Below, in pieces: positions 45,956-56,278 of a stretch of 64,000 nt of DNA; the stretch's first letter is position 1, and the number at the start of each line of letters is the position of its first letter. The notes below the pieces were generated by a model. That model was not told the origin of the DNA, made no database searches, and saw only the letters and a list, made by a program, of their open reading frames with translations. This stretch comes from Cenococcum geophilum 1.58 (lineage: Eukaryota > Ascomycota > Dothideomycetes > Gloniales > Gloniaceae). The DNA lies in the NCBI GenBank assembly GCA_001692895.1, contig KV748224.1, positions 496,001-560,000 of the forward strand. The letters run 5' to 3'. The position numbers were made by a program, and so were the translations under genes.

Positions 45956-46099
45956 GTTATAAGCCACCTAATTAGGATTTTCCATGCCCGGTATAGAAAA
46001 TCGCTATTAGCTCGCTTACCACTAGCGCCTTAGCGGCCCTCTTAATATCTTAACCTACTACCTAGTAATCCTTACGCTAAGAGCGGTACATTATGCTAG

Positions 46100-47600
46100 A
46101 AGTAAGAGTTAAGGTAACGGAGGTTAGTGGTCTTAGTCCTAATATATAGGCGAAAGGCTTTTAATAACCACTAACCTAGCTACTAAATTTGCTAATATAA
46201 ACACCCTAAATCTTTAGCGAACTAGGCAGCGCCCTAGCGGAAGAAGTGGTTTAAGTAACTACTTAAATTAATTCTAGCAGCTACTAGATGGGAGGAAAGG
46301 ATCTTATAAACCCCTAGAGAGGTAAAGGGTTTACTATTAAGACTAAATAAGGGAGAGTTAAGGGGTTAAGGGTCCCTATTAAACAGCTTCGTTATAGCAG
46401 CGATTAGGCATAATGGGCCACCTACCACCGCAATAGCAACGTTAACGCCCTGGTGTTGCTTGTCGGCTTTACTCTATTTAAGGCGGAATATTATTCTACT
46501 AGGCGTAAAGGTAATATTGTATTAAGTGGCCTTTTTCGCTAGGAAGGTTGTTCGGTTCTTAAGCTTCGCCGTAATATATATAATCTTGCCCATCTGTAAA
46601 AATCTAGCAAATGCGAGGGTAAATGCGGTATTAGTGTTAACATCTGGTAGCGATAGGCCGTATATCACTACCTGGGCTAGAATATCCCTAGTAATAGGTT
46701 GCTTATCCTTTTTACTAAGGGAGAGATAGCGGCTGCTTTGGTAAGTAATTGGTGTACTATAGGATCCTTAAATACTATAATTGAGATACTATAATCTACG
46801 TGGCGCGAGCGAATTGCGGAGATGTAGGCTCGTAAGGTTTCGGCCTTAAGCCTACCTATCTATAGCTAAGAGGTACTAAACGCGCGGCGGGTAATCTATT
46901 CGCCTAGTTCACACAGCTTAGCCAGGTAAGGGGAGACTCCTTTAAATGCGCAGTATAACTCCTAGCTATTAACTGCTAAGAAATAGTTCCTATGGGTTAC
47001 TGGTATAAGGCCGTTTTAGAGAAGAAGCGCGTAGAGGTTAGATAGCGCGTTAATATTATCTTTAAAGTTTATAGGCAGTTGTAAGTAGTCCGTTAGGTTT
47101 AGGGCACCTATTAAAAACTTATTAGCTTTAGTAGTAATAAATTAAGGGCCCAGTATGGGCAGAATTAATAGATAGCCGCGGCCTGGAATTAAAATAGTGT
47201 ATTAACTAAGCCATTTAAATTACCTGGGATCCACTTTACGGATATTATAATATTGTAAGCTATAGCAGCTAGCATAATCTTACGGAGCGATTTATTTACT
47301 ACGCCACGGATAACGGTCTTCTTAATGCCCTAGTAAACTACTATACTATTAGTGTAAATAGATAGCGCGCTATACTACTAGTTAGTAGACTATAGATTAA
47401 ATACGTAAGTAATAGCATGCATCTCTTTCGGATTAATATAGTCTACTTATTAACTGGGCTTAGGCAATATACTAAACGCCTAAGATTAAGGGAAGTTAGC
47501 TATGTACTACTGCCAGTTATCCTTATATTTAAGTTCCTTAAAAAAGTAAAAGCCGCTAAACCTAAACCGGGTAGAGGTATTAGTAAAGAGATAAATGCGG
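46100..47600 (-). pseudogene. Ngaro-like tyrosine recombinase (and RNase H region)
   Basis: Minus-strand translation shows T-K-(A)-D-K-Q-H-Q-G-V-N-V-like residues at about 46395-46480 followed by G-G-P-L-C, the middle part of fungal tyrosine recombinases. Then comes N-H-F-F-R-Q-G-A-A-Q at 46208-46262 (the H-x-x-R box; family H-S-F-R-R-G-A-A). After it I-Q-Q-L-G-R-W at about 46170-46195 leads to F-R-L-Y-I at about 46145-46160, where the Tyr is the candidate nucleophile. The enzyme would integrate the circular DNA copy. Upstream, 46700-47600 is the RT/RNase H to recombinase linker. Plus-strand ORFs 46526-46729 and 47417-47626 are shadows. Confidence 0.7.
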
Positions 47601-48820
47601 GTATGCTTAACGTTGTTAAAGAATAATACCCTATTACTTATAGTAAGTAGGTCAAGCTAGATATATAAGTCACTTCGTAACTTAGTGCTAAATCGCCTAG
47701 GTTTATGCTTATTTACTAGAGTCTTTAGCTAAGTAGTAATAAAGATCTAAAGGGATCTAAAGTAAGATCGACTAAGTTTAATTACGTGGGCGCACTATAT
47801 AAGGTAGCCTATAAGCTGCTAGGCTTAAAGGAACAATAATAAGCCGTATTAGAGTGCGGTAGTGACTTTCTTAATAGTACGTAATTGTTTCTATAGTGAT
47901 AATCGCGTTTATATTTATATAGTGTTAATAGTATATCCTAGAACTTTAATAATAGTTTCTACTATATTTTTGGAGCCGTTTTAAGGGATACCTAGGGAGT
48001 TAGTAATAGAGATGTAAGTCTAGGTAATAGCCGCTAAGTTATTTAGGTTAGTAAGGATAAAGATAAAGTTATTTAGGTAGTGTTCTACCTCGTAAGGTAG
48101 TTGTAAATAGAGTATCTAGTATAAGCCTTTCGCGAAGAGGTTAAATATAAGCGGCGTAGTTTAAAGACTAAAGGATAGGCAGTATTCCTAGTAGGTAACA
48201 CCTTCCTAGGAGAAGCCTATTAATGTTCTTACCCTATAAAATAGGGGGACTATATAGAACGCGTCTTTAATATCTCTTTTAAGCAGCAGATATCTACGAC
48301 CTACAGAAATAACGTAGGCTTAAATAGCGGTAACTGCAGTGTATACTAGTGCTCTATATTCTTTTAGGATTGCGTTATTAACTAAAAATACTAGTGGAAA
48401 GGAGAGATTGTGAATTTAGCGGTATCCTCCATCTGATTTTGGCACTAGGCTAAGAGGTAAGACTATAATAGGCCCTGTCGCGATTCTAATATATCCTTTT
48501 TTAAGGTCTGATATTATCTTCTTAGAGATAAGGTCGGCATTATCCTAAGAGGAGTTATAGTTCCTATAAGATCTTAGGGTAGGGATAGACTTAGCTCCTA
48601 TCTCGCAGCTATAGGTTAAGATGCCTATTAAGATGGCTAGTAGATTACCTAGGTAGTTAGATAGAAGGGAGTGCTACGCTAAGATCCTTAGGGGCGATAG
48701 AGAGTGGTAGAGAGCCTTCGCCTTTATAAAGGTAGGGAATAATAGTAACGTATTAGGCCTAGGTCCTAAGCGTATAATTAAAGTTAGTGTTATTGTTAGG
48801 CTAGACCCTACTTTATAAGG
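47600..48820 (-). pseudogene. Ngaro-like reverse transcriptase
   Basis: The catalytic box reads E-H-Y-L-N-N-F-I-F-I at 48056-48090, the H-Y-L-D-D-F form found in DIRS/Ngaro elements rather than Y-x-D-D of Gypsy or Copia, with both Asp changed to Asn. About 15-25 residues later comes I-S-I-T-N-S-L-G-I-P (family L-x-D-E-L-G-I-P), and then a V-L-G-Y-T-I stretch near 47920-47960, matching the F-L-G-I-x-I-D block. The order Cys/His region, RT, recombinase on one strand supports the family call. Confidence 0.7.
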
Positions 48821-49720
48821 TTCGCCTTATTATTCCTAGGCGCAAGCTTTGGATAATATAGTGTAATATTTACCACACTTTAAGTACTTATGCGGGTATT
48901 TGTAAGCTATATTATTACAGCCTCTACTATTAAACCTATGGTAGGTATTAGAGGTATAGGAGGTATCTAATCTAGGTCTCTTTAAGGCGGTAAAGCTAAT
49001 AGCACTAGACATTGTAAGGTATGGCGCTGTATACTAGGCTGGTATTTGCCAATTAGCGGGCTCTAGTTGGCCATTAGTTATTACAAAGGTATAATAGTCG
49101 AGTGCTAAATCGAGTATATAATCTACCTAGATATACTAGGTTAATAAGGTACGAATTATATTTATCTAAAGAAGTATATTAGTAATAAGGTTTAGTGGGC
49201 ATGTATAGAGGGTGCTAGTAATAACCATGTAGTTAGTAAAACCTTTAAACTAGACGCCTTTATCTATAAATAGCTTCCTATCTACCTTTGCCTTCCCTAT
49301 AACTAGAGTACTATTCTTAATCTATATCTTGTTAGCAATCTTAATTTAAGCGGTATAGACTTAAAGACGGGCGAGGTTTACTAGATTAAAGGTACCCTTA
49401 AAAATATCCAGGTAATCCCTTTTTGTAATACTAGGAAGGCGGAGTTCGAGCGACTTTATACTAGAAGGGAGAGGCTTACTAAGGACATTAGCTATAGTAG
49501 CTGTTATAGTAGCCTATAAGGCCGAAGCGGCCAAGCCTAACTATAATTAAGCCATTTAAGCCAGGTGGTATTTATGCTAGCGAGCCTCCTCCGCTAGGTA
49601 GGCTTTACGCTCTTCCTTATACTTCTAAATCTCCCTTTTATCTTAGGCTTGTTCCCTTTACTCTTTAGCAATTTCGCGCTCTTTTATAGCAGTGGCGCGT
49701 ATATTAGCCTTAGACGGCAT
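48820..49720 (-). pseudogene. Ngaro-like ORF1/gag with Cys/His knuckle
   Basis: A start codon at 49720-49718 opens a charged, Glu/Lys/Arg-rich N-terminus (probably coiled coil for about 60 residues, with A-I-K-E-R-E-I-A-K-E). At 48835-48960 a C-terminal Cys/His array reads, with gaps, C-H-R-F-N-x-R-G-C, C-K-Y-P-H-K-C, C-G-K-Y-H and a final Cys. Some Cys are changed to Tyr, as TGT/TGC to TAT/TAC by G-to-A. Such an array just before RT is known from DIRS/Ngaro-type elements and suggests nucleic-acid binding. Stops are few in the first 130 codons. Confidence 0.65.
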
Positions 49721-49919
49721 TATAGGACTAGCGGAGAAGGGTGTAGCGGTTGTAGACGATGGTGTAGTTAAGGTAGGTCGTTTAGGTGGGTTTGCTCGTT
49801 AGGATTATGCACGCGTATAAATCTCCTAGTTAGTTATAAGCGGTAATAGCGTTATAAAATAATTCTTAAATGAATAAATAATGAATATATAATAAATATT
49901 AATAAGTTTAGCAATATTA

Positions 49920-50032
49920 AAAGCGAATTAGCCACGTAGTAACTGCGTTTAATATTCGCGAATATTGCAGGAGGTCTTAGCATTGTGCGTTACTAAGGTA
50001 GATGCTGCCAAGCAATATATAGACGCTAGTAT
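49920..50032 (-). repeat. Split direct repeat A1
   Basis: About 113 bp, homologous to A2; 5' terminus of the element on the minus strand. Confidence 0.85.
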
Positions 50033-50171
50033 ATAATAATTTTTTTATAAATTACTTATAAATTACGTAAGTTATTCTACTTCTAAAAAAAAAGTTGAAA
50101 TTTTTTTAAATTTTTTTTAAGAAGTAGAATAACTTACGTAATTTATAAGTAATTTATAAAAAAATTATTAT
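50033..50171. repeat. Perfect AT-rich palindrome
   Basis: Arms 50033-50084 and 50120-50171 are exact reverse complements (52 bp), separated by about 35 bp of A- and T-runs that can extend the stem. It lies between the Ngaro-like 5' end and the right arm of the MITE. Confidence 0.88.
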
Positions 50172-50337
50172 ATAATATACTATATCCAATTATCTATTTA
50201 AAAATAAAAATTTTTATATATAATATATATATATAGCTGCCTAGATGCTGCTTAATGCGTATAGTCTGTTTTAAATACTGCGAAATGCTATGAAATGCTA
50301 AAAATGCTAGCTAAATGCTGCTAAATTTTTTCCTAAC

Positions 50338-51240
50338 AAAGGCCTCTATAGTTTATATAGAGCTATAGCTTCTTGTCTTTTTTAGGTATAAATAGGATAG
50401 GTGCCCTTATAGGACTAGTACTTAGTTAGATCTAACCTTTAGCTAAGGTATTATTTAAATACTCCCTTAGTACCTCTAGCTCCTTAACTAAGAGGTTATA
50501 AAGTAGTCTATATAGGACCTCCTATCCCTCTTTTAGGTTAATAGTATAGTCGCCCTAGTAGTGTTAGGGTAGCTTTCCTGCTTCCTTATATAAGAAGATA
50601 TTACTAGCTTTTTTTAACTATAGGGGAAGGACCGGCAAGCTACCGTTATCTTATTTACTAGTTATTAATCCAGTAATTACTAGGGTAAAAACCCTAGGTT
50701 CCCTCTAGAGAGACTCTACAAAACCCTTAGGGGTTTATAGTAATAGGGACAAGCTATTTAGCTTCTATCGCTACGCCTTTGCCTTATAGTTAATAAGAAG
50801 TTAGGCCTTTTTTAACCCTAGTATACCTAGGGTAATAGGGGGGAATACGTTAGCTATTCTATAGTAGATAAGGGTTACTTCCCTAATTCTACCTTAGCTG
50901 TCCTTTATTTATAATAGTACCTTATAAGCTTTATAGTAATATACCTAAGTTTTATTTAACTAGGAGTAGGTAGGCAATTCTATATCTAGTGTTTTAAAGT
51001 TATACTCTATTGCGAATTACTGGTTAATTATATTTACTTCAGTACCAATATTAAGTATTACTAAGGTCTCCTTTTAGATCTGCTTAAAAAGGACTTTACC
51101 TAAGATATTAATAGCTTCCTTATAATTTAGTAGAAGCTTATACCTTATAGCTATAAGGAGGTTTAAGGGCGCTTATCTTTTCCCAGTATAGAGGTAGCGT
51201 TTACGCTACTTAGCGGTAGTTAATTCCGTTATAGCTTTTT
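50338..51240 (-). pseudogene. Gypsy-3 RT N-terminal piece and protease region
   Basis: The minus strand at 50338-50380 reads L-R-L-Y-I-N-Y-R-G-L, the RT block before N-K-V-T of the left piece. Upstream, about 50400-50600, the RT N-terminus is recognisable by L-P-x-H-R-like spacing only loosely, and 50900-51100 should hold the protease, though its D-S/T-G triad is not readable. Many stops. Confidence 0.6.
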
Positions 51241-51242
51241 AT

Positions 51243-52329
51243 ATTATCGCCACTAATGTCCTAGCTGCCTACATTTTAAGCAGTTTCCTTTAGGCTAAAT
51301 TAAACCCCCAACGGTATTACTTTACCCCACTATTAAGTCGCCAGTAGTGGTTTTAGAGTTTACTTTCCCTAAGTTACCTAACTAGGTAGTCTTTATATTT
51401 AGGTTTACGGCGCGCCTATTACTTCTACCCTATAGGGCGCTTATACTCTTCTAGTTTTCCTTTAATAGGGCAGCTAGGGAAACTAGCTAGTCTTAAGTTT
51501 AAGGGAATTCTTAATAGTTGGTAATAGTAACCTGTAGCTCTAGCTATAGCTTCGCGAATAGATATATTATTAGATACTTTATATTATAAGAAGGGTTAAT
51601 TTACGCTTTTAAGGAGGTTAGGTAAGTAGTAAACTTGTTTACTAGTTAATTGGTTTACTATATTGCCCTTATATAGGTTAGGGCTATATAGAGTTTTTAA
51701 TTAATAGGACTTTTAATCTAGTTAAGTAGGAATTCTATAAGCTCCTCCTAGGTAAACTATGTATCTAGATGGTCATCTTTATACTATAGCTAAAGGGTTT
51801 AGTTGGTCCCCTTTATATATTATATAGTAAATATAACTTTAGTATCCTTATCTATAAAGCTATCGCGCTTTAGGCGGAACGCTAGCTTTAAGCTGTCGCG
51901 AAAGTCTTAATGCTCTTATATAGACTTGCCATAATATAGAGTAATCTTTTTTATCTTAACGGCCCGTTTTAATGGAGTGCCTAACATATTAGTAGCCCTC
52001 TGCTTAAGGCTTAAATGTATTAGACTACCCCCTAAGTACTTTAATAGGATTATTTAAGGTTATAGAGATAGGTTAGGAACGGGAGTTAATATTACCTTAC
52101 CGCGTTAACGCCGTCTTAGCACTTCTACCTCTTCCCTAAGTAAGTATAGTTTTCTTTACTCTAGAAGTTATAGCTTCTCGTTCTCTAGCCATTGTATTTC
52201 TTTCTATATATCCCCTTTACCTATAGCTTCCGGTTCTGTCTAGGACAATATAGGTTTGCCTATATTATCCTAGGGCTAATCCCTAGACTTGGTAATACGC
52301 ACTACGCTAATACGCCCATATCTCGCCAT
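51243..52329 (-). pseudogene. Gypsy-3 gag with CCHC zinc knuckle
   Basis: A start codon at 52329 (M-A-R-Y-G-R-I) is followed by a long frame with only RIP-type stops. A Glu/Leu/Arg-rich helical part (E-I-Q-W-L-E-N-E-K-L, about 52140-52200) precedes a conserved-looking gag core near 51900-51980 (F-R-D-S-L-K-L-A-F). At 51243-51290 the C-terminal knuckle reads C-L-K-C-R-Q-L-G-H followed by the mutated last Cys. Gag would package element RNA into particles in the cytoplasm. It is the best-preserved gag of the window. Confidence 0.75.
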
Positions 52330-52640
52330 TAAGTTAATAGGCTGCGATGTAGTTAATAAATACAAGTCATCTTTTTGACAGAGGGTTGCCGCTATATAGT
52401 TATGGCCTTTACAGACCGCTATGTTATTAGGCCACTACCTCTAAAGGGATAAGAATTTAGTACTATTAGGACGCTAAGGTCCTTAGGGCATGTAGTAATA
52501 AAATAATAGTAGCGGAATATAATAGGTATCTAGTTCTTAATGAAGTAGAACTATAGAACTAAATTCTGCTATTCTCTAATACGGGGCGACTACATTTTGT
52601 AGGCGCCTCGCCTGCGCCTCGCCTGCGCTAAGCTAGTTAC
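52330..52640 (-). other. Presumed 5' UTR/LTR of Gypsy-3
   Basis: Directly upstream of gag. It holds a GGCGCCTCGCCTGCGCCTCGCC duplication (10-11-bp units) at about 52600-52626. No second copy in the window supports an LTR border. Confidence 0.35.
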
Positions 52641-52666
52641 GGCTAGTGCGTCTCTATAGCCTAATA

Positions 52667-52962
52667 AAATCCTACTAAAAATTTAAAAATTTATACCTTA
52701 ATATCTTAACAACCACTAAATAATAAATTCTAATAATTTGGATTTAGGCTTTTATATATACTCTATAGCTTCTATTAAAGTTATAAAATAAATAGTTTAG
52801 TAATTTTTAAGATACTAAAATTTGGAGGCTAAAATAAGGCTTAAATAAGGCCAAAATACTATATCTTTAAAACTACTAAACTATTTATTATATAATTTTA
52901 ATAGAAGCTATAAAGTATATATAAAAGCCTAAATCTAAATTTTTAAATTTTTAGTAGGGTTT
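52667..52962. mobile_element. MITE, about 296 bp, with long terminal inverted repeats
   Basis: Left end AAATCCTACTAAAAATTT pairs with the complement of the right end AAACCCTACTAAAAATTT. Further in, GGCTTTTATATATACT at 52750 and TATAGCTTCTATTAAA at 52776 have inverted copies at 52895-52930. A TA dinucleotide precedes the left end and ATA follows the right end, compatible with a TA target. No coding frame. Confidence 0.75.
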
Positions 52963-53367
52963 ATAGTGGCGATAGAGGTATCCTAGCGATTTGGGCGGTT
53001 AAGGCAAAGCTATATAGGCCATAGATAGGGGGGTCCTATTAAAGCTTCTAGAAGTCTCTTACTATCTCTAAAAAGCCTTTAGTTACGGTATATCTCTAAA
53101 AGTCTCCATTTTAAATAAGCGCTAAAATAGGTAAAATTAGGTCGTTAAGCTATTTGCGTAAAGAGTTTAAGGGTATATTCGGTTGCAGCTCTATATTTAA
53201 TATAGAGGCTCTATATTTAATATAGAGGCTCTATATTATAATAGAAATGGAGCTTAAATATAAATAACGTATGTGATGGGGTTATAAAGGTGACCCTAGT
53301 TATGACCGATTTACATTACCGCCTTTTTATTTAGGCTAACTTATTACCTAAAGTATACTGCTACTTT
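52963..53367. other. Unassigned RIPped stretch with a short tandem repeat
   Basis: Contains CTCTATATTTAATATAGAGG duplicated head to tail at about 53190-53245 (itself palindromic). No gene or element border is visible until the first Crypton unit begins. Confidence 0.5.
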
Positions 53368-53799
53368 AAACATCAATAGTATGTCCACGGTTTGATTTGT
53401 ATAGCTGAATCAGCCGCTAAGTTACAATTTGGCAGGCAGGAGGCCCGTGCACTTAGTGGCATATAGATGTTACCCCATGTCTACGGTCGATCTTCGATCG
53501 CCAGCAACGCCGTAGCAACGTCGCGCTCTTAATACCCATTAAGCGCTATACGTAGAGCTATCCGAGGGCTCTCTACTCGTACCAAAATAGCAAGAATTGG
53601 CCGTGGGTTAATAGAGATATTTGCGTTTTAGATTAGGCGCTGCTATTATATAAGTACCCCACTAAAACTTATACCGCACTAAAATAAGCCCCTAAGGGGC
53701 TATAGATAAAGGCTTTAAGAGGACTCCTTAGAAGTTAGATATATATACTATTTTAAAGCTTTTTTACCTACTTAAAGCCGTTTATAAAGCTAATTTAGT

Positions 53800-55947
53800 A
53801 AGTACTGCATCTGTTCTGCTGTTAATTAACCTGCTATATAGCCGCTTCCTTACTAACCCTTTAGGCCTACGCGACCCGCCTAATCTCCTTAATAACCTTA
53901 AGCCGTAGGGAGTACTATTAAAGCTCGTTCTGCCGGCCGGCCTACTATTTACTACCCTATTTAGAATCTAGCGCTACTACAGAAGGATTACCTCTAAGCC
54001 CTTCAGTCCACTCGCGCTAAAGGGCCCGTATAGACTTTACCGTATAGCATATATAATATGCGGGCGGCTACTTAGGCAGCTACTCGGGCTTAGGCCCTTA
54101 CTACGGCTATAGCTGTAGCTATAGCTACAGCGGCGCTAGTAAAGGGGAAGCTATAGCGCTTACCCAGGCCAATATATCCTAGCTTAATTCCGCAATAAAT
54201 AGAGGCGCCAGTGGACGCGCCGTTGGTAGACGTACCGTTAGTAGGTGTGCCGTTAGACGCGAATATATAGATACTAAAGGGACCTTAAGCCGAAAGGTAA
54301 GGCTACTAGACATAAGCAATTAAAGCTATAAAGACTGCGCCTACTGGGACTCGGCTATACGGTTAAACAATACCTATAGCTCGCGTACTTGGGCGTTTAT
54401 AGTCTTTAGGCGGTCCGTAATAGCCGGCACGGCCTAGTAGAGTATTAATAGCTAGCTAGGGCCTTCTTCCTCCTGCTATAGGCAGGCTTTAACCTTCCGC
54501 GTAAAGGGTAGATAGGCCTTATACTAGAAGACCGGGTAGTTCTATATAGGGCTGCTTAGGAATATCTTATAGAGGACTACTAAGTCCTATAAGATAACCT
54601 CTTGGAGATAAAATAGAAGGTTTATAGCGCCTGTAGCTGTAAGGTTGTTAACCTAGCTAACCTAAAAGCTAAACTAACCCTTCTAGATGTCTAGCTTTGG
54701 CTAGATTGTTAACAGTAGTATATTAGGGGGGGCGACGCTTACCCTGCAAATCTTAAAGCAGCCTATCTACGGTAAATAGCTGGCTATTGTCCGCATAAAC
54801 TCCCGCGGCAGTAAGTTTAAGTAGTAGCTAACTATCTACTCCTAGTTTTACCTACTAGCGCGTTTAATCTGGTCCTTACTAACCCCTTTTAGCTCCGCTA
54901 TTTTAGCGCTAGCGCTTTACCTAATATAGGTCTTCTTCTATAAGAAGACGCCGACGGCCTAGAATGCCTTAGTAACTTACTCCCGCTATAAGTTATATAA
55001 AAAGGCCATCTTACGGTCCCCAGCGCTGCTCTTAATTAGGCGGATATTATACTATACTAACTACTTACTAAAGTTTAGGCATAGCTTATTACTAAGGTCC
55101 TAGTGGTATAAGAGGTAGAAAGCTAGCCTACTAAGTATATAAATAAGCGGCTTCTTATTATATAGAGCTCTAATAGTCTTAAGGCGGCTATACTAGTTTT
55201 GCTTACCAGCGCGTAGGACCTTCCCCCTTAAACTTAAAGGTAAATAGGTTTAAGATCTTAGTGGAGCGCCTATTACCGCTGCGGGTAAGTATATAGTGGC
55301 CTAGTAGGATATCTATAAGCGTGCAGAGGTAGTATTTTAGTGAGGAGTCTCCGCGGGCCTATAGCTCGCAGTAGACACTCTTAAACTCGTCCTCCGTATA
55401 TCTATTAAGCAGCGTATCTTTACCCTTATCTATAAACTGCTCCTTTTCCCACTACGCATCCCTCCGTTATAGAACCTTTAGGTAATCCTTAATATTATCC
55501 TCCCGTAGGGACTAGTGGCTATTTATCCCTATACCCTTTTACGTCTAATAGAGGTCTATTAGGGCAGTAACGTAGCTATAAACTAAGCGCTAGGAGAGCC
55601 GCGTCTCATCCTAGGGCACGTTATTACTAGCCTTATAGCTTTTTCCTTTTAGTGGCTAGCCTATAACCTCCTTAATAAGGAAAAAAAGTAGCTTCTCTTC
55701 CATAACGGTATTACTATTATAGTACTGCTTCCGCTTATAAAAGGCCTAGGAAGACGCGCGTTAGTTATAAGTATACTACTCTATAAAGTACCTACCTACT
55801 TACCTTAAACTCTTTCTGCTTTAGCTTATAATTTAGAGATATATTTTTAGGTCTTTTAGAACGCGTAAGGGTAAGAATACTCTACGCGTTAGCGCGTAGT
55901 TCGGTATTATTCGCGACGTTAATCTTTACGTGACTAATTAATGGCAT
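53800..55947 (-). pseudogene. Crypton recombinase with GCR1_C-like domain, unit 1
   Basis: Minus strand from ATG at 55947-55945. N-terminal basic region to about 55750, then a helical domain with P-R-E-D-N-I-K-like residues near 55490-55510. A L-L-G-H-Y-I-L-T-R-S-G-N-R-R-S block at about 55265-55310 probably holds the first catalytic Arg. Near 54880-54920 comes S-A-K-I-A-E-L-K-G-V, then Q-I-K-R-A and Y-Y-L-N-L-L-P-R-E-F at about 54780-54830 with a candidate nucleophilic Tyr. The C-terminus at about 53950-54045 reads R-E-W-T-E-G-L-R-G-N-P-S followed by A-L-D-S-K, a GCR1_C signature (DNA binding). A Leu/Gln/Pro low-complexity segment separates the two parts (54090-54170). A 29-bp deletion and many stops inactivate it. 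Confidence 0.7.
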
Positions 55948-56173
55948 TTTTAAGATACGTAGGACGCTACTAGAGAAGCTATACTATAAGGGGGGGTTCC
56001 TATTTTCCTATATACGCAGATATAGACTAGGGAGGAGAGGTAGAGAAAGTATACTTACCGGATAAGTAATTTTACTGTATAGGGTAAATAAACAAGCGCA
56101 CGGCTGGGCCAATAGGCTAATAGTACGCGCGTATTAGCAACTTAATTAGTAGGGGTAAAGATATTTAAAGATG

Positions 56174-56204
56174 TCCACGGCTTAGCTATAGGCTTAGCCG
56201 TGGA
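56174..56204. other. Palindromic motif near the unit end, candidate recombination site
   Basis: TCCACGGCT and AGCCGTGGA form 9-bp arms around TAGCTATAGGCTT. The motif recurs in degraded form at about 59114 and 61983, always about 75-105 bp before the next unit start, whose left end carries GTCCACGGTTTGATTTG. Inverted arms around a short core suit a tyrosine-recombinase binding site; the function is an inference. Confidence 0.45.
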
Positions 56205-56278
56205 TATCCGCGAATATTAATAGGGGTTGTATATATTATATGCGGCTTAGCAACTAAGCGGGCGCTTAGCTAAGCTGT

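Larger units (their letters stand above)
45204..50034 (-). mobile_element. Ngaro-like tyrosine-recombinase retrotransposon with split direct repeats
   Basis: On the minus strand the order is A1 (50032-49920), coding region (49720-46100), B1 (45782-45626), A2 (45628-45517), B2 (45360-45204). A1 and A2 are about 112 bp and share GCGAATTAGCCACGTAGT and TTCGCGAATATT. B1 and B2 are 157 bp each and share ATCTATCTATCGCAGT and GGGGATAT. This A1-ORFs-B1-A2-B2 layout is that of Ngaro-type elements. These integrate as a circle by a tyrosine recombinase and leave no target duplication, and none is seen here. The proteins agree: Cys/His knuckle, RT with H-Y-L-(D/N)-(D/N)-F, recombinase with H-x-F-R. RIP stops are present throughout. 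A 156-bp segment between A2 and B2 (45361-45516) carries a partial, diverged copy of B. Confidence 0.8.
45109..50337. mobile_element. MITE with about 95-120-bp terminal inverted repeats, hosting a later insertion
   Basis: The left arm 45109-45203 and right arm about 50219-50337 are inverted copies beginning GTTAGGAAAAAATTTAGCAG, with repeated AGCATTT units, then GACTATACGCATTAAGCAGC and a TATATA run. Without the Ngaro-like insert (45204-50034) the element is only about 400 bp and has no coding capacity. It splits the Gypsy-3 RT between the Y-R-G-L and N-K-V-T blocks. Target duplication is at most 2-3 bp (TT-like) and could not be fixed. The inner right part holds a long perfect palindrome. 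Confidence 0.75.
44735..52640 (-). mobile_element. Gypsy-3 LTR retrotransposon relic, split by MITE plus Ngaro-like element
   Basis: Gypsy RT (44735-45108 and 50338 onward), protease region and gag (to 52329) on the minus strand. Its 3' part (RNase H, integrase, 3' LTR) is missing beyond LINE-3. The RT frame resumes across the inserted 5.2 kb: the Y-R-G-L block on the right side joins N-K-V-T-I-K-N on the left. The 5' LTR/UTR presumably occupies 52330-52640, but no second copy exists in the window to prove it. Confidence 0.8.
53368..56278 (-). repeat. Crypton array unit 1 (2911 bp)
   Basis: First unit, least RIPped at its left end (keeps GGCAGGCAGG and GTGCAC). Compared with the other units it lacks 29 bp at about 55228, between two GCGCG copies, which breaks the recombinase frame. 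The bases at diagnostic positions group it with unit 3. Confidence 0.85.

Noticed and set aside
45517..50032. Copia or Gypsy element with 112-bp LTRs
   Set aside because: The ends are not TG...CA, there is no target duplication, the second repeat pair (B) is unexplained, and the proteins carry a recombinase box instead of an integrase.
45109..50337. A single 5.2-kb autonomous transposon with long TIRs
   Set aside because: The inner 4.8 kb has its own complete terminal structure (A1, B1, A2, B2) and proteins of another class, so the TIRs belong to an older small MITE.
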